DNA from: Chitinophagaceae bacterium
GTDB lineage: Bacteria > Bacteroidota > Bacteroidia > Chitinophagales > Chitinophagaceae
Direction: 5' to 3'
Length of the DNA: 6,977 nucleotides
Assembly: GCA_009996555.1 (NCBI GenBank)
Contig: JAACZX010000519.1
Location: 1-6,977, forward strand
Shown: piece after piece, positions 1-5,482 of the stretch
Numbering within the stretch: the stretch's first letter is position 1
Layout of the letters: the number at the start of each line of letters is the position of its first letter
Translations under genes and position numbers: made by a program
Notes under the pieces: generated by a model
Seen by the model: the letters and a program-made list of their open reading frames with translations, nothing else
Told to the model about the DNA's origin: nothing
Databases searched by the model: none

Positions 1-134
1 TGGATGCACCGATCCGCCGGATTACCAGTGCCGATGCACCCATGCACTATGCACCAACATTGGTGGGAGCTTATTTGCCGGATGTACCACGTACTGTAAA
101 ACTGGTGAAGGAAGTGATGTATATGAAAAAGTAA
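1..134 (+). CDS. pdhB: 2-oxoacid (pyruvate) dehydrogenase E1 beta subunit, C-terminal end (partial)
   Basis: This is the last part of a gene that begins before the window. The frame starting at base 3 gives 43 residues before a TAA at 132-134. It contains the stretch DAPIRRITSADAPMHYAP, then AYLPDVP, and ends VKEVMYMKK. In the family, this C-terminal region of the transketolase-like E1 beta subunit closes the swivel domain; the 'D-x-P-x-R-[IV]-T-x-x-D-x-P-x-x-Y-x-P' pattern and the lysine-rich end after 'VKEV' are typical. E1 beta pairs with E1 alpha to decarboxylate pyruvate with thiamine diphosphate and passes the acetyl group to the E2 lipoyl domain in the cytoplasm. The branched-chain 2-oxoacid dehydrogenase E1 beta subunit is the main alternative, because the visible end cannot fully separate the two. 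A strong terminator follows 20 bases after the stop, so this is the last gene of its transcript. Confidence 0.8.
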   Translation, partial: DAPIRRITSADAPMHYAPTLVGAYLPDVPRTVKLVKEVMYMKK

Positions 135-154
135 TGTTGAAGTAAAATATGTAC

Positions 155-183
155 AAAAGCCGATCAATTTGATCGGCTTTTTT
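155..183 (+). terminator. Rho-independent terminator after the E1 beta gene
   Basis: A perfect 11-base-pair stem is formed by AAAAGCCGATC (155-165) and GATCGGCTTTT (171-181), with a 5-base loop AATTT, and runs into a T tract (178-183). It lies 20 bases after the E1 beta stop codon, the normal position for an intrinsic terminator. The A-run on the left arm could let it work in both directions, but no minus-strand gene obviously needs it. Confidence 0.9.
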
Positions 184-277
184 GGTATCTGGACAAATAT
201 TTGAAACTATAATTTTTTATTCGAAAGATTTATATCATATTTGCCACGGTTTTTCATAGGATATTGGATTTTAAACG

Positions 278-309
278 AAGCTGGATTTCTATCCGGCTTT
301 TATTTTTTT
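278..309 (+). terminator. Second terminator-like hairpin downstream of the E1 beta gene
   Basis: The arms AAGCTGGAT (278-286, outermost A included) and ATCCGGCTT (291-299) pair with one G-T wobble around a 4-base loop TTCT, and are followed by a T-rich tract (298-309) interrupted by a single A. This has the form of an intrinsic terminator reading rightward. It may be a backup to the terminator at 155-183, or end a short unannotated plus-strand RNA starting in 184-277. I see no open frame of convincing length between the two hairpins. On the minus strand the following bases (TTCGTTT) are only weakly T-rich, so a role in ending the small minus-strand gene is possible but less likely. Confidence 0.6.
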
Positions 310-363
310 AAGCATAGAAAATCCTGCCGCATTGCGGAATTACAAGAATAGGGCATAAAGGCA

Positions 364-513
364 TTACGGCATCAGACCTTCCACAAAAAGCCGAAGGGTG
401 CTGAGGAGTAACCAAACAAAGCCGTAAGTGATAAATACAAGCGAAAGACCCAAAGCTGAAATCTTAACTGCGATCTTCCAGGCAGGTTGCGTAGAAATTG
501 AACTCAACTTCAT
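364..513 (-). CDS. Probable small single-pass membrane peptide, 49 aa
   Basis: This short minus-strand frame starts at ATG (513-511) and ends at TAA (366-364), giving 49 residues. It begins MKLSSISTQPAWK; a long hydrophobic stretch follows, about residues 14-40 (ISALGLSLVFITYGFVWLLL at its core), interrupted near its start by Lys17. The end is short: RLFVEGLMP. I do not recognise the family. The composition suggests one transmembrane helix with a polar, Lys-containing N-terminus. The case for a real gene is the upstream sequence: TTG, a 20-base spacer and TACTTTTG (566-536) match the Bacteroidota housekeeping promoter and would start transcription roughly 17 bases before the ATG. No Shine-Dalgarno sequence is seen, which is normal in this phylum. 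It follows the DUF4846 gene on the same strand after about 100 bases but seems to be transcribed separately. It could still be a chance frame; conservation across relatives would decide. Confidence 0.5.
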   Translation of the reverse strand: MKLSSISTQPAWKIAVKISALGLSLVFITYGFVWLLLSTLRLFVEGLMP

Positions 514-535
514 AGGGATTGGTTTTGGTACATAT

Positions 536-566
536 CAAAAGTAGTCATCATTCAATTCAAAAACAA
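536..566 (-). promoter_or_regulatory. Bacteroidota-type promoter for the small membrane peptide gene
   Basis: Read on the minus strand, TTG (566-564) is followed by a 20-base spacer and TACTTTTG (543-536). This matches the -33 TTG and -7 TAnnTTTG elements known for the main sigma factor of Bacteroidota, with the usual spacing. The predicted start site is near base 530, giving a short leader before the ATG at 513. The match is by eye, with no expression evidence. Confidence 0.6.
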
Positions 567-610
567 TCGGAGAAAACCTGTATTTTTTGTCGGTAATTAC
601 TGAGCCGTTT

Positions 611-1354
611 TTAGTGCCAGCTACGTAGTTGAGTAGCGTAAAATGTCCATTCAGGAGTGTTAATAATGCTGTTTGAAGGTGTTCGATACCATGGACTTAT
701 CTTTTTTTCGTTCAAATTATTAAGCACATGAACATCCTGTGCCGGCATATAGCTTTGAGCTAATAAGAAAATCAATTGCCCACTTGTTTTGTGCCTTGCC
801 ACATCCATTACAATTACAGCATGGCCCGGCGATCCTCCTTTTATCAGCACATCGCCACTGCACAGTTGCGACCATTCTTTACGTTTCAGTTCCTTTTCAA
901 GTGATAGTGTACCACACATGCCAAAAACTGTTTCAAGATAGGATTGCCAGCCCCGATGCCTGTAGTGATCCCAGCAGTATTTTTTACCGGCATTATCAGC
1001 AAAACATACCGGCTTGTTCTGTTGTTTTAAATGTTCGGCCCGCAGGCGCATAACAGCATCTGCACATTGTTGAAGATCTCTGTTGCCAACGGTTGTTGTG
1101 AGCACTGCGTATTGTGCAGTCTGGTTGCTTTTCGGTGAACCATTGTAGAGATAAACTGTTCTGTCGGTCTTTAATTTCTGGTGACGTAAGAAATATCCAA
1201 AGCTGTTTTGCTGAAGCTGAACACGCTCATAACCATCAGGCAAGGGAATATCATTTACTTCTTTTAGTACAGCCGTTTGTTGTGCCAATACCTGTTGTTG
1301 AAAAAGAGCAATAGCGATTACAACAGAAATAAAGAAAAAAGTAGCTGAACGCAT
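611..1354 (-). CDS. Secreted DUF4846 domain protein
   Basis: This 247-residue protein has a clear signal peptide: MRS, a hydrophobic core over residues 5-18, and a likely signal peptidase I cut after VLA at residue 24. The mature part carries the conserved features I associate with DUF4846, a Bacteroidota family of unknown function: DIPLPDGYERV (35-45), RTVYLYNG (65-72), LQQCADAVMRLRAEHL (94-109), GDVLIKGGSPGHAVIVMDVA (167-186) and LLAQSYMPAQDVHVL (197-211), ending TPEWTF plus a short tail. It probably acts in the periplasm or at the envelope. Cys97 at the start of a helix and His178 within GHAVIV resemble the layout of NlpC/P60 or papain-like enzymes, which is my inference only. The start at ATG 1354 is chosen because it opens directly with the signal peptide; the frame stays open to 1462, but that extension would run into the divergent regulator gene. 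No convincing promoter or terminator is seen. Confidence 0.85.
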   Translation of the reverse strand: MRSATFFFISVVIAIALFQQQVLAQQTAVLKEVNDIPLPDGYERVQLQQNSFGYFLRHQKLKTDRTVYLYNGSPKSNQTAQYAVLTTTVGNRDLQQCADAVMRLRAEHLKQQNKPVCFADNAGKKYCWDHYRHRGWQSYLETVFGMCGTLSLEKELKRKEWSQLCSGDVLIKGGSPGHAVIVMDVARHKTSGQLIFLLAQSYMPAQDVHVLNNLNEKKISPWYRTPSNSIINTPEWTFYATQLRSWH

Positions 1355-1372
1355 ACTTGCATGGTTTTTGGT

Positions 1373-1380
1373 TAGCTTTG
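1373..1380 (+). promoter_or_regulatory. Candidate -7 element upstream of the response regulator
   Basis: TAGCTTTG is a perfect match to the Bacteroidota -7 consensus TAnnTTTG and lies 44 bases before the regulator ATG, inside the 70-base gap shared with the divergent DUF4846 gene. No TTG occurs at the expected 19-21 bases upstream (the nearest, 1357-1359, is too close), so only half of the promoter is supported. Confidence 0.35.
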
Positions 1381-1424
1381 AAGCAATTCGTAAAAATTTC
1401 CATACAAAGAATCTGTTAAACCAC

Positions 1425-2588
1425 ATGAGCCACATTTTAATTATTGATGATGAGAAAGCCATCAGAAAAACATTGAGTGAGATCCTTTCCTACGAAGGGT
1501 ATAAGATTGATGATGCGGAGAATGGTGACGAAGGTTTGAAAAAGATAAAAGAGAAAACGTATGATGTTGTGTTATGCGACATTAAAATGCCCAAGGTTGA
1601 CGGGCTTGAATTTTTAGAGAAAGCCCGTGAAATTAATCCTGATGTTCCCATTATCATGATCTCAGGACATGGTACAATTGAAACGGCTGTAGAAGCTGTA
1701 AAGAAGGGAGCATTTGATTATGTGGCAAAACCGCCAGACCTCAACAGGTTGCTGATCACCATCCGCAATGCAATGGACAGGCAAACACTGGTTACCGAAA
1801 CCAAGGTGTTGAAACGTAAAGTGAGTAAAGTGCAGGAGATGATAGGTGAGAGCACAGCATTAAAAAAGATCAAAGACACGATTGATAAAGTGGCACCAAC
1901 CGATGCCCGTGTATTGATTACAGGGGAAAACGGTTCTGGTAAAGAGCTTGTTGCCCGGTGGATGCATGAAAAAAGTAACCGTGCAGGAGGCCCCATCATT
2001 GAAGTGAATTGTGCGGCTATTCCCGGAGAGCTGATTGAAAGTGAGTTATTCGGTCATGAAAAAGGGTCATTTACTTCAGCTATCAAGCAACGCATCGGCA
2101 AATTTGAGCAGGCCAGCGGAGGTACTCTTTTTCTTGATGAAATAGGCGACATGAGCCTTACTGCCCAGGCAAAAGTGTTACGTGCGTTGCAGGAAAGCAA
2201 GATCACAAGGGTAGGTGGTGAAAAAGATATTACAGTTGATGTGAGAGTTATTGCAGCTACAAACAAAGACCTGCTGAAAGAAGTAGAAGCAAAAAACTTC
2301 CGCCTGGATCTTTACCATCGTTTAAGTGTCATCATTATACATGTGCCGTCGCTCAACGAACGTAGAGAAGATATTCCCCTTTTAGCCGATCATTTTCTGC
2401 AGCAGGTAGCTGACGATTACGGACAAGCGAAAAAAGGTATCGATAAAAAAGCTGTAGAGGCATTACAGAAACATAACTGGAGCGGTAATATCCGTGAGTT
2501 CCGCAATGTAATGGAGCGCCTTGTTATCCTGTCTGGCAAAGTGATCACAGAAGAAGACGTGTATAATTTTGTGATACCCCGTTCATGA
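1425..2588 (+). CDS. NtrC-like sigma-54-dependent response regulator lacking a DNA-binding domain
   Basis: A 387-residue two-domain regulator. Residues 1-120 are a receiver domain: acidic pair Asp8-Asp9, phospho-acceptor Asp52 in LCDIKMP, Ser80 and Lys102 (KPPDL). After a linker, the AAA+ sigma-54 activator domain spans about 140-370: Walker A GENGSGKE (167-174), the sigma-54 loop GSFTSA (214-219), Walker B GGTLFLDEIGD (232-242), sensor I AATN (277-280), arginine fingers in FRLDLYHR (292-299) and sensor II NWSGNIREFRNV (351-362). The protein ends nine residues after EEDV-type lid sequence and has no Fis-like helix-turn-helix, whereas NtrC has about 80 more residues. Phosphorylation by a histidine kinase (none in the window) would drive ATP-dependent opening of sigma-54 polymerase. 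Without its own HTH it may act from solution or through a partner. The ATG at 1425 is chosen because the receiver domain starts there (SHILIIDDE). The next gene overlaps its stop by four bases. Confidence 0.93.
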   Translation: MSHILIIDDEKAIRKTLSEILSYEGYKIDDAENGDEGLKKIKEKTYDVVLCDIKMPKVDGLEFLEKAREINPDVPIIMISGHGTIETAVEAVKKGAFDYVAKPPDLNRLLITIRNAMDRQTLVTETKVLKRKVSKVQEMIGESTALKKIKDTIDKVAPTDARVLITGENGSGKELVARWMHEKSNRAGGPIIEVNCAAIPGELIESELFGHEKGSFTSAIKQRIGKFEQASGGTLFLDEIGDMSLTAQAKVLRALQESKITRVGGEKDITVDVRVIAATNKDLLKEVEAKNFRLDLYHRLSVIIIHVPSLNERREDIPLLADHFLQQVADDYGQAKKGIDKKAVEALQKHNWSGNIREFRNVMERLVILSGKVITEEDVYNFVIPRS

Positions 2589-3244
2589 GTCAACGCATTT
2601 ATTGTATCAGTGGCCTGGGAGCAGATGAGCGGATTTTTTCCAACCTGAAGCTGCCGGGCTATGAGCTTTGTTTCGTGCAATGGATAGAACCTCTTGCCAA
2701 AGAAAGTTTTAAGTCCTATGCACAAAGAATGCTGGTGCAGATCAAGGACAGCCATCCTGTTTTACTGGGTGTTTCATTTGGAGGTATGCTGGCTGCAGAG
2801 ATGAGCCAGATAATACCTGTGCACAAGCTCATCCTTATTTCATCTGTTACCACACGTTCTTCCCTGCCGTGGTGGATGCACCTGGCAGGAACATTGCGTT
2901 TACACAGGCTTGTAAAGCCACGACCTCATCCATTGTTATACCCCATTGAGAATTATTTCCTGGGAGCCCAAACAAAACCAGAGGTGGAGTTGGCCATTCA
3001 TTTCCGGGAACATGTAAATAAGAGTTATTTGCAATGGGCCATTAACGAAATTGTAACATGGGCCAATGTAACAAAGCCTGCCAATTACATACAGATACAC
3101 GGAACAGCGGATAAATTATTTCCTGCAAAAAAATCGGGTGCAGCACACATCATTCGTGGCGGAGGTCATTTTATGGTGTATAACCGGGCTGAAGAGGTGA
3201 GCAGAATTATTTTACAGGAACTGGAAAACGTTAACCCTGGCTGA
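2585..3244 (+). CDS. Alpha/beta hydrolase
   Basis: A 219-residue small alpha/beta hydrolase fold protein. It opens with the beta strand and oxyanion-type loop IYCISGLGADERIF (5-18). The nucleophile elbow is GVSFGG (62-67) with Ser64 as catalytic serine. The acid is probably Asp176 in IHGTADKLFP (171-180), and His195 in GGGHFMVYNRAEEV (192-205) completes the triad. The section between (about 90-160), rich in Trp, Arg and His, would form the cap over the active site. There is no signal peptide, so it should be cytoplasmic. The substrate cannot be read from the sequence; esterase or thioesterase-type activity is only a family possibility. Its ATG overlaps the stop of the response regulator as ATGA, which suggests translational coupling and one transcript. 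Signal peptidase I follows after 67 bases but has a promoter-like site of its own. Confidence 0.87.
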   Translation: MSQRIYCISGLGADERIFSNLKLPGYELCFVQWIEPLAKESFKSYAQRMLVQIKDSHPVLLGVSFGGMLAAEMSQIIPVHKLILISSVTTRSSLPWWMHLAGTLRLHRLVKPRPHPLLYPIENYFLGAQTKPEVELAIHFREHVNKSYLQWAINEIVTWANVTKPANYIQIHGTADKLFPAKKSGAAHIIRGGGHFMVYNRAEEVSRIILQELENVNPG

Positions 3245-3256
3245 ATATTTAACAGC

Positions 3257-3281
3257 GGTTTCGGGCTGCAAAACCGAAACC
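3257..3281 (+). other. Inverted repeat between the hydrolase and lepB
   Basis: GGTTTCGG (3257-3264) and CCGAAACC (3274-3281) form a perfect 8-base-pair stem with a 9-base loop, starting 12 bases after the hydrolase stop. What follows is CTTACTTTTG, not a clean T run, so it is at best a weak terminator. It overlaps the spacer of the candidate lepB promoter and could also be an operator or RNA-processing element. Confidence 0.45.
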
Positions 3282-3291
3282 CTTACTTTTG
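3259..3291 (+). promoter_or_regulatory. Candidate Bacteroidota-type promoter of lepB
   Basis: TACTTTTG (3284-3291) is a perfect -7 TAnnTTTG element. TTTCG (3259-3263), exactly 20 bases upstream, is a near match to the -33 element. The ATG of lepB lies 20 bases after the -7 element, giving a very short leader without a Shine-Dalgarno sequence. This would give signal peptidase I expression independent of the regulator-hydrolase transcript. Confidence 0.5.
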
Positions 3292-3311
3292 TGAGCAATA
3301 AAAATTAAAGC

Positions 3312-4859
3312 ATGCCCTTAAGCGAATTTTTAGGAATCTACCTGATTGGACTACTTCTTGTTTTATTACCCTCAATAGGGTTGTATGGAATGTTTAAAAA
3401 AGCAGGAGTGTCGCCGTGGAAAGCATTTGTGCCTTTTTACAACACGTATGTGATGACACAACTGGCAGGTATGAAAAGCTATTGGTTTTACCTGCAGTTT
3501 CTTCCTATTGTTGGCTGGTTTATTACGTTGGCCATTTTTATTGATTTTGTGAAAGTGTATGGCAAATTCGCATTTTGGGAACATGCACTTACTGTACTGG
3601 TTCCGTTTGTTTACTTCATTTACATCGGGTTCAACAAGCAAGACAGGTATGTAGGAACAGAAGTGCTGAATCTCTATAAAAAATCAACCATCCGTGAATG
3701 GGTGGATGCCGCCATATTTGCCATTGTTGCAGCCGGACTTATCCGTATGTTCATTTTTGAAGCGTATGTTATTCCCACCCCATCAATGGAGCGGTCTTTA
3801 CTGGTGAACGATTTTCTTTTTGTAAGTAAAACAGCTTATGGTACACGTGTACCTAATACACCACTTGCATTTCCATTGGTGCATCATACATTCCCCGTTT
3901 TAAAAACGAAATCGTATCTCGAATGGGTAAAGCTTGATTACCGCCGTTGGTTTGCACGCCCGGTTAAACGGAACGATGTGGTGGTGTTCAATTTGCCTGT
4001 AGGTGATACAGTGATTAATGATGAAGTGAATTATGGTTCGAAGAGAACATACTATGATGCTATCCGTGATGCTGGTGGCGACAGAAACAAAGTATGGGAT
4101 GCTTTTGGCGAAATTATCATTACCCGTCCTGTTGACAAACGTGAAAATTTCATCAAACGTGCAGTAGCTGTTGCTGGCGATACGCTTGAAATACGCAATG
4201 CTGTTGTGTACATCAATGGAAAGATCAATGATATTCCTGCCGGCGTACAAACCAATTACCTGCTCAGAACAAAAGGACAGATGCTGGACTATGAGATGTT
4301 GGAAAAAGAGTACGGTATCCGTGAGAGCCTGGGAGAAGTGATGCCGGCACCGGGATTTGGATCAAACACCTACGAGATATTCCTTACAAAAGAGCAAGTA
4401 GGCATTTTCAGCAAATTACCTTTCGTTGATTCAATTGCTCCTGTTGTTTCCACTTATAATGATCGTGGTCCTTCAATGGGAGGCGAAGTTTTTCCAAATG
4501 ATCCTGTAAACTGCAAATGGACACTCGATAATTTTGGCCCGCTTTACATTCCTAAAAAAGGAGCAACCATTCAACTTACGCCGGAAATATACAGCCGTTA
4601 CGAACGCATAATACGCACATACGAACACAATGATTTTGAAATGCGTGATGGTAAATTTATCCTGAACGGACAACCGGCAACGAGCTATACATTTAAAATG
4701 GATTATTACTGGCTGATGGGCGATAACCGCCACAATTCCCTTGATAGCCGTTATTGGGGCTTTGTTCCTGAAGATCATGTAGTGGGCAAAGCATCGCTTA
4801 TTTTCTTCAGTTGGGATGGCGGCCCTCGCTGGAAACGGATTTTCCGTTCAATCAAATAA
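3312..4859 (+). CDS. lepB: Signal peptidase I (S26A), long Bacteroidota form
   Basis: A 515-residue membrane protease that cuts signal peptides from exported proteins on the outer face of the inner membrane. The N-terminal 110 residues hold three hydrophobic segments (about 6-28, 56-80 and 88-107) with the motif VSPWKAFVPFYNTYV (33-47), like the DUF5684 segment found before some Bacteroidota peptidases. A fourth segment (132-155) leads into the catalytic domain. The nucleophile Ser158 is in IPTPSMERSLL, the general base Lys282 in FIKRAVAVAGDTLEI, and the conserved GDNRHNSLDSR box is at 470-480. The catalytic Ser-Lys pair is intact. The protein is well over 1.5 times the length of E. coli LepB (324 residues), because of the extra membrane segments and a long region of about 180 residues between the Lys box and the GDNR box. 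A strong terminator follows. The secreted DUF4846 protein nearby would be one of many substrates. Confidence 0.95.
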   Translation: MPLSEFLGIYLIGLLLVLLPSIGLYGMFKKAGVSPWKAFVPFYNTYVMTQLAGMKSYWFYLQFLPIVGWFITLAIFIDFVKVYGKFAFWEHALTVLVPFVYFIYIGFNKQDRYVGTEVLNLYKKSTIREWVDAAIFAIVAAGLIRMFIFEAYVIPTPSMERSLLVNDFLFVSKTAYGTRVPNTPLAFPLVHHTFPVLKTKSYLEWVKLDYRRWFARPVKRNDVVVFNLPVGDTVINDEVNYGSKRTYYDAIRDAGGDRNKVWDAFGEIIITRPVDKRENFIKRAVAVAGDTLEIRNAVVYINGKINDIPAGVQTNYLLRTKGQMLDYEMLEKEYGIRESLGEVMPAPGFGSNTYEIFLTKEQVGIFSKLPFVDSIAPVVSTYNDRGPSMGGEVFPNDPVNCKWTLDNFGPLYIPKKGATIQLTPEIYSRYERIIRTYEHNDFEMRDGKFILNGQPATSYTFKMDYYWLMGDNRHNSLDSRYWGFVPEDHVVGKASLIFFSWDGGPRWKRIFRSIK

Positions 4860-4892
4860 TACCGTATATTTGATACCGAGCTTTTATGATGG

Positions 4893-4921
4893 ATCCTCCG
4901 GCATGTTCGGGGGATTTTTTT
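4893..4921 (+). terminator. Rho-independent terminator after lepB
   Basis: ATCCTCCG (4893-4900) pairs with CGGGGGAT (4908-4915), with one T-G wobble, around a 7-base loop, followed by a run of seven T (4915-4921). It lies 33 bases after the lepB stop codon and separates lepB from the cytidine deaminase gene. Confidence 0.85.
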
Positions 4922-4996
4922 GTCTATAACTGTACAAACGATTGATGCAATAATGCCATATACTACCGACTAAAGCTCCGGTATAAATTAGTGAAT

Positions 4997-5482
4997 ATGA
5001 ATAAACACGAGTATCATTTCGACTACGAGGTATATGATTCCATTGACGACCTCACAGAAGAAGATAAATGGTTGCTTGATGAGGCAAGGGAAGTTACCCA
5101 ACATGCGTATGCGCCTTATTCCCGTTTCCAGGTGGGGGCCGTTGCCAAACTGAATAATGGTGAGATCATTGCCGGGAGTAACCAGGAAAATGCCTCTTTC
5201 CCAGCCGGACTTTGTGCGGAAAGGGTAGTGCTTGCTTCTGTTTCGTCCTTATACCCCAAAATGCCCATTGAAACCATTGCCATCAGCTACTTCAACAACA
5301 ATGGCGAGAGTAATCATCCTATTTCGCCATGTGGCATTTGCCGACAGGCTTTGCAGGAGTTCAGGGAAAAAACAAAGCAGTCAACCAGGTTGATACTGGG
5401 AGGTATGCATGGAAAAGTGTTCATCATTCCCGATGCTTCAATGCTGTTACCGTTGTCGTTTACCAGCACAGACCTGCACTGA
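4997..5482 (+). CDS. cdd: Cytidine deaminase
   Basis: A 161-residue zinc-dependent cytidine deaminase, converting cytidine and deoxycytidine to the uridines in pyrimidine salvage. The substrate-binding stretch APYSRFQVGAV (39-49) is followed by the N-x-E motif in SNQENASFPAG (61-71). The zinc site comprises Cys73 with catalytic Glu75 in LCAERV, and Cys111 and Cys114 in SPCGICRQ. With three cysteine ligands and this length it fits the homotetrameric class. The N-terminus (about 30 residues, acidic and aromatic) is somewhat longer than in the shortest homologues. The ATG at 4997 is preferred over an in-frame GTG six bases upstream. The gene sits after the lepB terminator and so should have its own promoter in 4922-4996, but I see no clear TAnnTTTG site there. 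Its TGA stop directly abuts the stop of the convergent ogt gene, leaving no room for a terminator. Confidence 0.95.
   Translation: MNKHEYHFDYEVYDSIDDLTEEDKWLLDEAREVTQHAYAPYSRFQVGAVAKLNNGEIIAGSNQENASFPAGLCAERVVLASVSSLYPKMPIETIAISYFNNNGESNHPISPCGICRQALQEFREKTKQSTRLILGGMHGKVFIIPDASMLLPLSFTSTDLH

Larger units (their letters stand above)
135..610. other. Intergenic stretch between the E1 beta gene and the DUF4846 gene
   Basis: This stretch of nearly 480 bases holds two rightward terminator-like hairpins in its first half (155-183 and 278-309) and a probable small membrane peptide gene on the minus strand (364-513) with a promoter match at 536-566. Bases 184-277 are AT-rich with no supported feature; a site resembling a degenerate Bacteroidota -7 element (CATATTTG, 236-243) lies there but has weak support. 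Bases 310-363 and 567-610 show nothing I can name. No tRNA, repeat array or insertion-sequence end is visible. Confidence 0.6.

Noticed and set aside
327..337. CCGC-ATT-GCGG hairpin as a terminator for the small minus-strand gene
   Set aside because: The stem has only four pairs and no T run follows on the minus strand.
739..1314. Open frames on the plus strand (739-1053 and 1114-1314) opposite the DUF4846 gene
   Set aside because: They are antisense to a well-supported secreted protein and their translations have no recognisable domain.
1370..1384. Sigma-54-like promoter (GG...GC) upstream of the response regulator
   Set aside because: There are 11 bases between GG and GC instead of the required 10, and the flanking bases do not match TGGCAC-N5-TTGC.
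1368..1424. A 19-residue extension of the response regulator from the ATG at 1368
   Set aside because: The receiver domain starts immediately after the ATG at 1425, and the -7-like element at 1373-1380 would lie inside the extended coding region.
1355..1462. A 36-residue N-terminal extension of the DUF4846 protein
   Set aside because: It would bury the signal peptide, which begins at the ATG at 1354, and would overlap the divergent regulator gene.
3256..3270. Sigma-54-like site upstream of lepB
   Set aside because: The GG-to-GC spacing is 9 bases, one short of the strict -24/-12 spacing, and it is better explained by the inverted repeat.
1718..4778. Minus-strand open frames opposite the regulator, hydrolase and lepB genes (for example 1718-1999, 2417-2755, 3900-4250 and 4473-4778)
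   Set aside because: All are complements of genes with intact catalytic motifs; their translations are low in recognisable structure.
4964..4983. TACCG...CGGTA inverted repeat upstream of cdd as an operator
   Set aside because: Five-base arms with a 10-base gap are expected by chance in sequence of this length, and no promoter anchors it.
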